Assembly (NCBI RefSeq): GCF_014252955.1
Contig: NZ_JACMIA010000001.1
Coordinates: 3,680,258-3,744,257, forward strand
Source: Stappia sp. 28M-7
GTDB lineage: Bacteria > Pseudomonadota > Alphaproteobacteria > Rhizobiales > Stappiaceae
DNA length: 64,000 nt
Direction: 5' to 3'
Shown: piece by piece, positions 43,387-52,936 of the stretch
How positions within the stretch are numbered: the stretch's first letter is position 1
How the letters are laid out: each line of letters starts with the position of its first letter
Notes under the pieces: model-generated
Seen by the model: only the letters and a program-made list of their open reading frames with translations
Database searches by the model: none
What the model was told of the DNA's origin: nothing
Position numbers and translations under genes: made by a program

Positions 43387-44310
43387 TCAGGCCGAAGGCT
43401 CGCCGATACGCCGGCGATGCGGCGCAAAGAGGCAGGCGACAGCCAGGATTGCACCGGACACAGTGGCAATCATGCCGGCAGCGCTGACCGCGTTGGCAGC
43501 GCCGAGCCATTGCGGCCCGTAGCCGGCCAGCACATAGCCGAGCACCGCAGAGAGCGCGGCGAAGACAGCGCTCCAGGCGACCTGACGCTCCAGCCGCTCG
43601 GTCATCAGCCGCGCGGTCGCCGGCGGGCAGATGAACATGGCGATGACGATGATCGAGCCAACCGCGTCGAAGGCCGCAACCGCCGCAACGGCCGAGGCGG
43701 CGACCAGCGCCAGACCGATCAGCCGCACCGGCAGGCCGAGTGTCGCGGCAAACCCCTCGTCGAAGGTGGACAGTTTCAACGGGCGCCAGAATACCAGCAT
43801 CAGGACGGTCATCACGGCGGCGACCAGCGCGATGCGCGGCAGCTCGGGCGGCAGTCCGGCAAGGGCCGCCGGATCCAGCAGCGAGCCCCAGCCGGTCGCG
43901 TCGAACCAGATCAGGCTCTCCAGGTTGCCCATCAGCGCGTGCTCGACATCGAGGTGAACGCCACTGGTGTCGCTCTGTTCCAGCAGCAGCACGCCCCCGG
44001 CGAACATCGCGGTGAACACGACGCCCATGGCCGCGCCCGGCTCGATGCCGCCGAGCCGGCGGATCGTCTCGATCAGCAGGACCGCAACCAGCGCCGCTCC
44101 GGCGGCGCCCAGCAGCATCGGCAGGCTGGCAAGACTGCCGGTGACCAGGAAGGCGACGACGATACCGGGCAGCACCACATGACTGATGGCATCGCCGATC
44201 AGCGCCTGCCGGCGCAGGATCAGGAAATTGCCCGGCAGCGCGCAGGCGATGGCCGAGAGCACGCCGATCAGGATCGGCGTCAGCGACAGCTGGACGAACT
44301 CGGCACCCAT
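43387..44310 (-). CDS. Metal ABC transporter permease (MntB/ZnuB type)
   Basis: 307 residues with about eight transmembrane helices and the ABC-3 family signature (GNFLILRRQALIGDAISHVVLPG, VGSIIVIAMFICPPATARLM). ABC-3 permeases import Mn, Fe or Zn. The start ATG overlaps the stop of the second permease gene by TGATG. Last gene of a four-gene operon; the AT-rich gap before the unknown cluster follows. Pairing of two different permease genes is typical of SitCD/TroCD systems and suggests a heterodimer. Confidence 0.92.
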   Translation of the reverse strand: MGAEFVQLSLTPILIGVLSAIACALPGNFLILRRQALIGDAISHVVLPGIVVAFLVTGSLASLPMLLGAAGAALVAVLLIETIRRLGGIEPGAAMGVVFTAMFAGGVLLLEQSDTSGVHLDVEHALMGNLESLIWFDATGWGSLLDPAALAGLPPELPRIALVAAVMTVLMLVFWRPLKLSTFDEGFAATLGLPVRLIGLALVAASAVAAVAAFDAVGSIIVIAMFICPPATARLMTERLERQVAWSAVFAALSAVLGYVLAGYGPQWLGAANAVSAAGMIATVSGAILAVACLFAPHRRRIGEPSA

Positions 44311-45557
44311 CAGACAGCTCCCTCCTTGCGCCGCAGCTTCGCCGCCGCCGCCAGCATGCGGTCGATCTCGTCGATCTCGTCGCCCGTCAACACCGCCGAG
44401 ATGGGCGTCAACCCGTCGTAGCGATGGCTGAGCGGATCGTCCTGGTGGATCCGGCGCGCGACCTCGAAGCGGCGCTCGTCGACCAGCGCCCGGCCGGCCT
44501 CGACACGCCCGGCCTCGGTCGGCACCCGGTCGGGGCGGATCAGCCCCTCGCGGCGCAGGACCTTGAGCGTCAGCGGATCGAAGATCGGCTCGCCCCGCGC
44601 CAGCGACAGAAGACCCTGACGGCGATGCAGACGCAGCTGGAAGCGCCGATGGCGGATGGCAGCGGCCAACACGCCGCGCCCGGGCGCAAAGGCGAGCGAA
44701 AGCAGGAATAGCGAGAAGGCGAAGAGCACGATGATCGGCCCCGTCGGCAGACCTGGCGCGGCAGCGGACATGGCCGCCCCCGCATAGCCCGACACGCCGC
44801 CGATGGCACCGGCGATCAGCACCACATGGTCGGTCCGCTCGCTCCACAGGCGGGCAGCGACCGGCGGCACGATCAGCAGCGCCACCACCAGGACGAGGCC
44901 GACGATCTTCAGCCCCGTCACGGTGACGGCCAGCACCAGCAGCATCATGGCAAGATCGATGCGGCGGGTGTTGAGACCGAGCGCGGCCGCAAAGCCCGGA
45001 TCGAAGCAGACGAGCGTCATCGGCCGCCGCAGCACGACAAGAGCGACAACCGCGAGCGCGCCGCCGACCGCTATCACCACCGCGTCGGAATAGAGCATGC
45101 CCGCCGTCGAACCGAGCAGGAAGCCCTCGAGCCCGGCCTGCCGCCCCTGCGACTGGGTCTGGATCACCGTCAAAAGGACGATGCCGAAGCCGAAGAAGAC
45201 GGACAGCACAGCGCCGATCGCCGTGTCCTCGGCAAGGCGGGTGCGGCGGGTGATCCATTCGACGCACAGAAGACCGAGCGCGGCCGACAGGGCCGAGCCC
45301 GCCAGCAGCCCGACCAGGCTGCGGCCGTCCAGCCCGAAGCCGACCATCACGAGAAAGGCGATGCCAACGCCCGGCAGCGTCGCATGGGCGATGGCATCGC
45401 TGACCAGCGCCCGCTTGCGCAGGAACAGGAAGGTGCCTCCCGCCCCCGCGGCAATGCCGAGGAGCCCAGCGCCGATGGCGACCAGCGCCGCGTTGTAGCC
45501 GGCCTGGAGCAGGAGCGCGGAAACGAACGCCTCCAACGGAGTGCTTGGCACGCTCAC
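44310..45557 (-). CDS. Metal ABC transporter permease with C-terminal winged-helix-like domain
   Basis: 415 residues, about 110 longer than its partner. Residues 1-290 are an ABC-3 permease ([34 protein letters not shown]). From about 300 a soluble tail resembles the DNA-binding/dimerisation part of metal-dependent repressors ([25 protein letters not shown], then [23 protein letters not shown]). Similar tails occur in TroC/SitC-type permeases. The tail may sense metal or bind nucleic acid; no function is established. It lies immediately before the second permease and overlaps the ATPase stop by four bases. Confidence 0.9.
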   Translation of the reverse strand: MSVPSTPLEAFVSALLLQAGYNAALVAIGAGLLGIAAGAGGTFLFLRKRALVSDAIAHATLPGVGIAFLVMVGFGLDGRSLVGLLAGSALSAALGLLCVEWITRRTRLAEDTAIGAVLSVFFGFGIVLLTVIQTQSQGRQAGLEGFLLGSTAGMLYSDAVVIAVGGALAVVALVVLRRPMTLVCFDPGFAAALGLNTRRIDLAMMLLVLAVTVTGLKIVGLVLVVALLIVPPVAARLWSERTDHVVLIAGAIGGVSGYAGAAMSAAAPGLPTGPIIVLFAFSLFLLSLAFAPGRGVLAAAIRHRRFQLRLHRRQGLLSLARGEPIFDPLTLKVLRREGLIRPDRVPTEAGRVEAGRALVDERRFEVARRIHQDDPLSHRYDGLTPISAVLTGDEIDEIDRMLAAAAKLRRKEGAV

Positions 45558-46381
45558 CCCCCGTGCTCCGAGAGCCGCAGCTGGTCGATATGGGCGGAGG
45601 CCAACCGGCCGCCGTAGGTCGCCTGCAGGTTCTCGGCCGTGAAGACTTCGGCGACCGGCCCTTCGGCGATGCGGCGGGTGTTGATCAGAAGCACCCGGTC
45701 GAAATAGTCGGTGACAGTCGCAAGGTCGTGATGCACGCAGACCACCGTGCGCCCCTCGCGCTTCAGCTCCTTCAGCACGTCGATGATCGCCTTCTCGGTC
45801 GCCACGTCGACACCGGCGAAGGGCTCGTCGAGCAGGTAGAGATCCGCCCCTTGCGCCAGCGCGCGGGCAAGGAACACGCGCTGCTGCTGCCCGCCGGACA
45901 ACTGTCCGATCTGACGCGTGGCAAAATCCGTCATGCCCACACGGGCAAGGCAGGCAAGAGCACGCTCGCGGTGGCCGGCCCGCACCAGGCCGAGCAACCC
46001 GAGCTCGCGGTAAAGGCCCATCATCACCACATCGATGACGCGGGTGGGGAAGTCCCAGTCGACCGAGGCGCGCTGCGGCACATAGGCGACCCGCTCGCGC
46101 GCCCGCTCCAGCGGCGCACCGAAGACGGAGACGGTGCCGGACAGGCGCGGCACGACACCGAGCGCGGCCTTCAGCAGGGTCGACTTTCCGGCCCCGTTCG
46201 GCCCGACGATGGCAATGAGGCTGTCGCGCGGAAACGTGGCGTCGACGGAGAACACGGCCGGGCTTTGGCCGTAGGAAACCGTGATCTCCCGCAAGGCCAT
46301 CGCCGCGCGCGCCGCCTCCGCCCGTGCCGCCGCCTCGGCCTCCGGACCCTGCACCAGTTCGATCCTGTCCCGCACCTGCAT
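45554..46381 (-). CDS. Metal ABC transporter ATP-binding protein
   Basis: 275 residues with Walker [10 protein letters not shown], the signature [15 protein letters not shown], Walker [13 protein letters not shown] and an H-loop (HHDL). The order [16 protein letters not shown] and [16 protein letters not shown] is characteristic of Mn/Zn importers. It powers the two permeases. A 35-residue N-terminal extension is somewhat unusual. It follows the binding-protein gene by 15 bp and ends inside the start of the next gene. Confidence 0.95.
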   Translation of the reverse strand: MQVRDRIELVQGPEAEAAARAEAARAAMALREITVSYGQSPAVFSVDATFPRDSLIAIVGPNGAGKSTLLKAALGVVPRLSGTVSVFGAPLERARERVAYVPQRASVDWDFPTRVIDVVMMGLYRELGLLGLVRAGHRERALACLARVGMTDFATRQIGQLSGGQQQRVFLARALAQGADLYLLDEPFAGVDVATEKAIIDVLKELKREGRTVVCVHHDLATVTDYFDRVLLINTRRIAEGPVAEVFTAENLQATYGGRLASAHIDQLRLSEHGG

Positions 46382-46396
46382 GGCCCTCGTGCTCCC

Positions 46397-47383
46397 TCAG
46401 CTTCCGCTCGCCAGTCGCCCGGACATGCCGCGCTCGGGCGCGGCGCCGCCAAGGGCGCGGGAGATAATCGTGGCGTTGTGGTCGATCATGCCCGGATACG
46501 TGCCCTCATAGGTGCCGTCCGCCCCCATAGCGTCGGAAAACAGCTCGCCGCCGATGATCACGGTATGGCCCCTGGCCGCCGCACCCTCGATCAGGGCCCG
46601 CACCGACCGGTCGGAGACCGAGCTTTCCACGAAGACGGCGCCGATCTTGCGCTGGACGAGAATGTCGACGAGCTCCGCCACCCGCTGCAGCCCCGCCTCG
46701 CTCTGGGTCGAGATGCCCTGGATGCCGAGCACCTCGAAGCCCTGGGCCCTGCCGAAATAGCTGAAGGCATCATGTGCGGTCACCAGAACCCGCGCAGTTT
46801 CGGGCACGCTGGCAAAAACCTTGTCGGAGTAGTCGGCAAGCTGGGTCAGCTCGCCGAGATAGGCTTCGGCATTGGCCGCGAAAACCTCCGCGTCCTCGGG
46901 CCGGGCCGCGACCAGCGCCTCGCGCACCGTTTCGACCACCCGCGACCACAGGCGCGGATCCATCCACACATGCGGGTCGAACTTGTCGGAATAGTCGACG
47001 TGAGAGATCAGCAGCTCGCGCGGCAGGCTTTCGGCAACCGCAACGACCGGCTTGCGGGCGCCGAGCTCCCTCAGGAACTCTTCCATCTGCGCCTCGAGAT
47101 AGAGCCCGTGCCACAGGACCAGGTCGGCCCGGACCATGGCGGCGATGTCAGTGCGGGTCTGGCGATAGGCATGCGGATCGACACCCGGCCCCATCAGGGC
47201 GCGCACGCTCACCCGGTCGCCGCCGATCTGCCGGGCTGCGTCCGCGATCATGCCCGTGGTCGCAACGACCGACAGCGGGGCCTCTGCCCGCGCCTCGACG
47301 GGTGAAAAGACACCCAGCGCTGCCAGTGCGAGCGCCCCCGCCATCGCGATCCGTCGGAGCCTGCTGAAGACCGTCCTGCGCAT
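46397..47383 (-). CDS. Metal ABC transporter substrate-binding protein (TroA/SitA type)
   Basis: 328 residues with an N-terminal signal peptide (IAMAGALALAALGVFSPVEARA). Metal-ligand positions are visible: HGLYLEAQMEEFLREL, FDPHVWMDPRLW and VTAHDAFSYFGRAQGFEVLG. The His-rich loop of zinc-specific ZnuA is absent, which favours manganese or iron. It delivers metal to the permeases from the periplasm. First gene of the four-gene operon; the promoter region has two operator-like repeats. Confidence 0.93.
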   Translation of the reverse strand: MRRTVFSRLRRIAMAGALALAALGVFSPVEARAEAPLSVVATTGMIADAARQIGGDRVSVRALMGPGVDPHAYRQTRTDIAAMVRADLVLWHGLYLEAQMEEFLRELGARKPVVAVAESLPRELLISHVDYSDKFDPHVWMDPRLWSRVVETVREALVAARPEDAEVFAANAEAYLGELTQLADYSDKVFASVPETARVLVTAHDAFSYFGRAQGFEVLGIQGISTQSEAGLQRVAELVDILVQRKIGAVFVESSVSDRSVRALIEGAAARGHTVIIGGELFSDAMGADGTYEGTYPGMIDHNATIISRALGGAAPERGMSGRLASGS

Positions 47384-47458
47384 GTGCCGTCATCCCGTGG
47401 TTCTGCCGCGGCCGCCGAGCGAAACGGGCAGCAGCCTTCTTCCTTTTAATGATTATGA

Positions 47459-47501
47459 GAACCATTTGCAGTTTGTCAATGCAATTGCGAACCATTTGCA
47501 A
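47459..47501 (-). promoter_or_regulatory. Duplicated metalloregulator-like operator upstream of the metal importer
   Basis: The 12-mer GAACCATTTGCA occurs at 47459-47470 and 47489-47500, exactly 30 bp apart. The second lies in an imperfect 17-bp palindrome TTGCGAA-CCA-TTTGCAA (47485-47501), six of seven arm bases matching. It resembles Fur-family manganese (Mur) sites of alphaproteobacteria. It lies 76-118 bp upstream of the binding-protein start. Confidence 0.5.
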
Positions 47502-47585
47502 AAACAAACTCGCAAGCCGCTGCGGAGCGGTGTCCGGACCAGGAGACCCCACTGATTTCCAACAAGGTGAATTCTGTCATTGTAT

Positions 47586-47619
47586 GTTCATATGAACGTT
47601 GTGCTATGTTCATATGAAC
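47586..47619 (+). promoter_or_regulatory. Two identical palindromes GTTCATATGAAC, 22 bp apart
   Basis: Perfect 12-bp palindromes lie at 47586-47597 and 47608-47619, two helical turns apart. They overlap a possible promoter (TTGTAT at 47580 and TATGTT at 47605). The ATGTTC half-site is like those of GlpR/DeoR-family regulators, and the next gene encodes one. Autorepression is the natural reading. Confidence 0.65.
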
Positions 47620-47664
47620 GAAGTAGAGACGGAACGTCCGCATTCGGGAGGAACACAGTCGCTC

Positions 47665-48455
47665 ATGACCAGCGGCCTGGCCATAACTGCGCGCCAGCGC
47701 GAGATCGCCGATCTCGTGCAGTCCAACGGCTTCGCCTCGGTGGAGTCGCTGGCCGAGCGCTTCGACGTCACCACCCAGACCATCCGGCGTGATCTCACGC
47801 GGCTGTGCGAGCACGGCATCCTGCGCCGCACCCATGGCGGTGTCGAGCCCCCCGCGCCCGCCGGTAACCTCCACTATGCGCGCCGCCAGATCCTGAACCT
47901 GCCGCAGAAGCGCGCGATCGCCGAAACGGTGGCACGCGAGGTTCCGAACGGAGCCTCCCTTGCCTTTTCCATCGGTACGACCCCCGAAATCGTCATGCAG
48001 GCGCTGGCCCGCCATCAGGGACTGCGGGTCTTCACCAACAACCTGCATGTGGCCTTTTCCGCCTCGCAGAACCCGGATTTCGAAGTGACCATCGCCGGCG
48101 GGCGCCTGCGCCACGGCGACCGCGACATCCTGGGCGCCGATACCGAACGCTTCTTCTCCGCCTACAAGGTCGACATCGGCGTCTTCGGCGTCGCCGGTGT
48201 CGATGCCGACGGCACCCTGCTCGACTTCCACGAGGACGAGGTCGCCGCGCGCCAGGCCATCCTGGCCAATTGCCGGCGCGCCTTCCTGGTGCTCGACGCC
48301 AGCAAGTTCGGCCGGCCCGCGCATGTACGCGGCGGTCATATCACCGACGTTGCCGCGGTCTTTTGCGACACCGCCCTGCCCGCCTCCGTCGAGGCGTTGC
48401 TGGCGGCAGCCGGACGCGAGAGCGTGGTGTGCACCAACAACAACGAGGAGCGCTG

Positions 48456-48456
<1 letters not shown>
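47665..48456 (+). CDS. DeoR/GlpR-family transcriptional regulator
   Basis: 263 residues. The N-terminal helix-turn-helix has the DeoR signature (ITARQREIADLVQSNGFASV, FDVTTQTIRRDLTRL, ILRRTHGGVE). The C-terminal domain is the DeoR sugar-phosphate sensor (FSIGTTPEIVMQAL, VDIGVFGVAGVDADGTLLDF, LDASKFGRPAHVRGG). It should sense a phosphorylated sugar or glycerol phosphate and control the importer that follows. The start is ATG 47665; an earlier ATG at 47614 would overlap the second operator palindrome. It overlaps the ATPase gene by TGATG. Confidence 0.9.
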
Positions 48457-49535
<1,079 letters not shown>

Positions 49536-49591
49536 GGCGAACGGGAAACACACGAACAGGGGGCTGGCAACGGCTCTCCACACAGGAACGC

Positions 49592-49610
49592 TTCCGCGCC
49601 GCACGCGGAA
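49592..49610 (+). promoter_or_regulatory. Hairpin before the binding-protein gene
   Basis: TTCCGCG and CGCGGAA surround a five-base loop in the 131-bp gap. It may stabilise the abundant binding-protein part of the transcript or form an attenuator. No U-run. Confidence 0.4.
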
Positions 49611-49666
49611 CGTCAAGCCGGCAAAGCCACCGCTAAGCGGCCGGCACAACATGAGGGAAGGCAGAC

Positions 49667-50962
49667 ATGTTGAAATCGATGCTGATGAAGGCCGTCGCCA
49701 CGGCGACCCTTTCGACCGGACTGGCACTCGGCACATGGGCCTCCGCCCAGGCCGTCGAGCTGCAGTTCTTCTTTCCGGTGGCTGTCGGCGGCAAGGCCGC
49801 GGAGACCATCCAGTCCCTGACCGACGAGTATGTCGCGAACAACCCGGACGTGAAGATCGACGCCGTCTATTCCGGCTCCTACCAGGACACCATTGCCAAG
49901 GTGATCACCGCCTCGCGCGGCGGTACCCCTCCGCAGCTGTCCATGGCGCTGTCGGCCGACATGTTCACCCTGATCGACGAAGACCTGATCGTCCCCTTCG
50001 ACGACTACCTGAAGACCGATGAGGACAAGGCCTGGCTCGAGGGCTTCTATCCCGCCTTCATGGAAAACAGCCAGACCGGCGGCAAGACCTACGGCATCCC
50101 GTTCCAGCGCTCCACCCCGGTGATGTACTGGAACAAGGAGGCCTTCAAGGAGGCCGGCCTCGATCCCGAGACGCCCCCGGCGACCTGGGAAGAGCTGGTC
50201 GAGTTCGGCAAGAAGCTGACCAAGAAGGACGCCAACGGCAACGTCACCCAGTGGGGCGTGCGCATCCCGAGCTCCGGCTTCCCCTACTGGCTGTTCCAGG
50301 GTCTGACGACGCAGAACGACGTCATCCTGGCCAACAGCGAGGGCAACAAGACCAATTTCGACGACCCGAAGGTCGCCGAGGCGCTGCAGTACATGGTCGA
50401 CCTGTCGACCAAGCACGGCGTGATGGAGCCGGGCATCATCGAGTGGGGCGCAACGCCGAAGGCCTTCTTCGAGCGCCAGACCGCGATCATGTGGACCACC
50501 ACCGGCAACCTGACCAACGTGCGTGACAACGCGCCGTTCGAGTTCGGCGTCGGCATGCTGCCCGCCCACAAGCGCCGCGGCGCGCCGACCGGCGGCGGCA
50601 ACTTCTATCTCTTCAAGGGTGCGTCCGAAGAGCAGCTGACCGCGGCCGCCAACTTCGTGAAGTGGATCACCGGTCCCGAGCAGGCGGCCAAGTGGACCAT
50701 TGCCACGGGCTATGTCGCGCCGCGTCCGGACGCCTGGGAGACCGAGGCGATGAAGACCTACGCGGCCGACTTCCCGCCGGCGACCGTTGCCCGCGACCAG
50801 CTCGAGTTCGCCGTCGCGGAGCTGTCCACCTACCAGAACCAGCGCGTGACGACGATCTTCAACGATGCGCTGGCCGCTGCGATCACCGGCCAGAAGGACG
50901 CGGCGACCGCTCTGAAGGACGCGCAGGCCCAGGCCGACGCGATCCTCGCCGAGTATCGCTGA
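49667..50962 (+). CDS. CUT1 ABC importer substrate-binding protein
   Basis: 431 residues with a Sec signal peptide (AVATATLSTGLALGTWASAQA). The family 1 extracellular solute-binding plan is visible: IDAVYSGSYQDTIAKVITAS, GKTYGIPFQRSTPVMYWNKEAFKEAG, and VGMLPAHKRRGAPTGGGNFYLF. This resembles UgpB-type proteins, but the ligand residues cannot be read, so glycerol-3-phosphate is only one possibility. It is the most strongly expressed member of such operons. Confidence 0.92.
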   Translation: MLKSMLMKAVATATLSTGLALGTWASAQAVELQFFFPVAVGGKAAETIQSLTDEYVANNPDVKIDAVYSGSYQDTIAKVITASRGGTPPQLSMALSADMFTLIDEDLIVPFDDYLKTDEDKAWLEGFYPAFMENSQTGGKTYGIPFQRSTPVMYWNKEAFKEAGLDPETPPATWEELVEFGKKLTKKDANGNVTQWGVRIPSSGFPYWLFQGLTTQNDVILANSEGNKTNFDDPKVAEALQYMVDLSTKHGVMEPGIIEWGATPKAFFERQTAIMWTTTGNLTNVRDNAPFEFGVGMLPAHKRRGAPTGGGNFYLFKGASEEQLTAAANFVKWITGPEQAAKWTIATGYVAPRPDAWETEAMKTYAADFPPATVARDQLEFAVAELSTYQNQRVTTIFNDALAAAITGQKDAATALKDAQAQADAILAEYR

Positions 50963-51088
50963 CGCCTGACGGTGACCGGGCAACCGGGTCACGATGAACA
51001 AGGAGACCGGCAGCCGTCGCTGCCGGTCCCCATCCCGGTTCGAGGCAGGACGAGCCGACAGGGTTGCGAGGGAAGGAACAAGGACAAG

Positions 51089-52003
51089 ATGACGACCGCG
51101 ACAGGCCGCACGAGAGTGCCGATGCTGATACGCAGCCGCGAATGGATACACGCGTGGCTGCTGCTGCTTCCCGCCCTCTTCTTCCTTTTCGCCTTCACCC
51201 ATGTGCCGGCGGTGATGACGCTGTGGAACAGCTTCCACTCCACCCCGCGCGGCCGGCGCCCCGCCCGCTTCATCGGCCTCGACAATTACGAGCGGATGAT
51301 GGGCGATCCCATCTTCTGGAAGGTGCTCGGCAACAATCTGTGGTTCGCCTTCGGCACGATCCCGCTCTCCGTCGGCATCGCCATCGTCATGGCGCTCTGG
51401 GTCAATGACCGCCTCACGGGGCGCGGCTTCGTGCGCATGGCCTATTTCACCCCGACCGTGCTGCCGCTGATCGCCGTCGCCAATATCTGGCTGTTCTTCT
51501 ACACGCCGGGTTTCGGCCTGATCGACCAGGTCGGCTCCGCCCTGTTCGGCTGGCCGCAGACCAACTGGCTCGGCGATCCGGCCACCGCCCTCAACGCCGT
51601 CATCGTCGTCACGGTGTGGAAGGAGGCCGGCTTCTTCATGATCTTCTATCTGGCGGCCTTGCAGGCGATCCCGCCCTCCCTGGTGGAGGCGGCCAAGATC
51701 GAGGGCGCCGGCCGCTGGACGATCTTCTGGCGCATCACCTTCCCGCTGATGATGCCGACCACGCTCTTCGTATCGATCAACGCGGTGATCAACTCGTTCC
51801 GCCTGGTCGATCACATCTTCATCCTGACCAATGGCGGCCCGGACAACGCCTCCTCGCTGCTGCTGTTCCACATCTACGAAACGGCCTTCAAGTACTGGGA
51901 GACCGGCTACGGCGCGACGCTGACCGTCGCAATGCTGGCGATCCTGTGTGCGCTCGCCATCGGCCAGTTCTTCTTCTTCGACCGCAGGGTGCACTACAAA
52001 TGA
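51089..52003 (+). CDS. CUT1 ABC importer permease 1 (UgpA/MalF class)
   Basis: 304 residues with six predicted helices. The EAA loop for ATPase contact reads EAAKIEGAGRWTIFWRITFPLM. The N-terminal WIHAWLLLLPALFFLFAFTHV and HIFILTNGGPDNASSLLLF are UgpA-like. The start is ATG 51089, with AAGGA seven bases upstream; the frame stays open further upstream but has no family match there. It overlaps permease 2 by ATGA. Confidence 0.93.
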   Translation: MTTATGRTRVPMLIRSREWIHAWLLLLPALFFLFAFTHVPAVMTLWNSFHSTPRGRRPARFIGLDNYERMMGDPIFWKVLGNNLWFAFGTIPLSVGIAIVMALWVNDRLTGRGFVRMAYFTPTVLPLIAVANIWLFFYTPGFGLIDQVGSALFGWPQTNWLGDPATALNAVIVVTVWKEAGFFMIFYLAALQAIPPSLVEAAKIEGAGRWTIFWRITFPLMMPTTLFVSINAVINSFRLVDHIFILTNGGPDNASSLLLFHIYETAFKYWETGYGATLTVAMLAILCALAIGQFFFFDRRVHYK

Positions 52004-52851
52004 CCGCCGCAGCCGACGCTCCCGCCCGCCCGCGCCGCCGGCGCTTCGACCTCGACCGGACGCTCAACACGCTCGCTGCCTGGGTGCTGGCCCTGATGTG
52101 GATCCTGCCGCTCGCCTTCGCGATCTGGACGGCGATCCACCCGTCGGCCTACGAGGCCCGCTTCGAGTTGCTGGCCCCGCTCACCTTCGAGAATTTCGAG
52201 AAGGCCTGGGCGGCCGCCCCCTTCGCGCGCTACTTCCTCAACACCTTCATGCTGGTGACGCTGATCCTCGCCGGCCAGTTCCTGCTGTGCACGCTGGCCG
52301 CCTATGCCTTCGCGCGCTTCACCTTTCCTGGCCGCTCGATCCTGTTCACGCTGGTACTGCTGCAGCTGCTGGTGATGCCGGATATCCTGATCGTCGAGAA
52401 CTACAAGACCATGCGCATTCTCGGCCTGGTCGACACGATCCCGGCGATCGCGCTGCCCTACATCGCCTCCGGCTTCGGCATCTTCCTGCTGCGCCAGACC
52501 TTCATGACCGTGCCGCGCGAACTCGACGAGGCCGCGCGCATTGAGGGCTCCAGCATCCTCGGCATCCTGTGGCGGGTCTACATCCCGCTCGCCAAGCCGA
52601 CCTACCTCGCCTACGGCCTCGTCTCGGTCAGCCACCACTGGAACAACTTCCTGTGGCCACTGATCGTCACCAACTCGGTCGACACCCGCCCCGTCACGGT
52701 CGGCCTCAGCGTCTTCTCGGCCATCGATTCCGGCATCGAATGGTCGGTGATCAATGCAGCGACGCTGATGACCTCCGGACCGCTGCTGATCGCCTTCCTG
52801 CTGTTCCAGCGCCAGTTCGTGCAGAGCTTCATGCGCGCCGGTATCAAGTAG
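52000..52851 (+). CDS. CUT1 ABC importer permease 2 (UgpE/MalG class)
   Basis: 283 residues. Six membrane helices with the EAA loop DEAARIEGSSILGILWRVYIPL. LAAWVLALMWILPLAFAIWTA is the usual first helix, after an Arg-rich front. It is coupled to permease 1 by the ATGA overlap. The importer is complete: regulator, ATPase, binding protein and two permeases. No catabolic enzyme accompanies it, so the imported compound is not revealed by neighbours. Confidence 0.93.
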   Translation: MTAAADAPARPRRRRFDLDRTLNTLAAWVLALMWILPLAFAIWTAIHPSAYEARFELLAPLTFENFEKAWAAAPFARYFLNTFMLVTLILAGQFLLCTLAAYAFARFTFPGRSILFTLVLLQLLVMPDILIVENYKTMRILGLVDTIPAIALPYIASGFGIFLLRQTFMTVPRELDEAARIEGSSILGILWRVYIPLAKPTYLAYGLVSVSHHWNNFLWPLIVTNSVDTRPVTVGLSVFSAIDSGIEWSVINAATLMTSGPLLIAFLLFQRQFVQSFMRAGIK

Positions 52852-52878
52852 GACGAAGTGCCTTCGCCGAAATGCAAG

Positions 52879-52919
52879 ACACCCCGACAGGCTGGCCGCC
52901 TGCCGGGGTGTTTTCTTTT
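52879..52919 (+). terminator. Intrinsic terminator after the CUT1 operon
   Basis: ACACCCCGACAGG pairs with CCTGCCGGGGTGT (one mismatch) around a seven-base loop, followed by TTTCTTTT. It is the strongest terminator in the window. Confidence 0.9.
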
Positions 52920-52936
52920 CCAAGGCAGACTCGTGC

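Noticed and set aside
43387-45267. Reading the second metal permease as a 626-residue fusion
   Set aside because: The upstream part of that frame is the shadow of the first permease gene; the true start is the ATG at 44310 in a TGATG overlap.
49613-51994. A 793-codon minus-strand frame opposite the sugar ABC genes
   Set aside because: It spans two recognised genes on the other strand and has no domain of its own.
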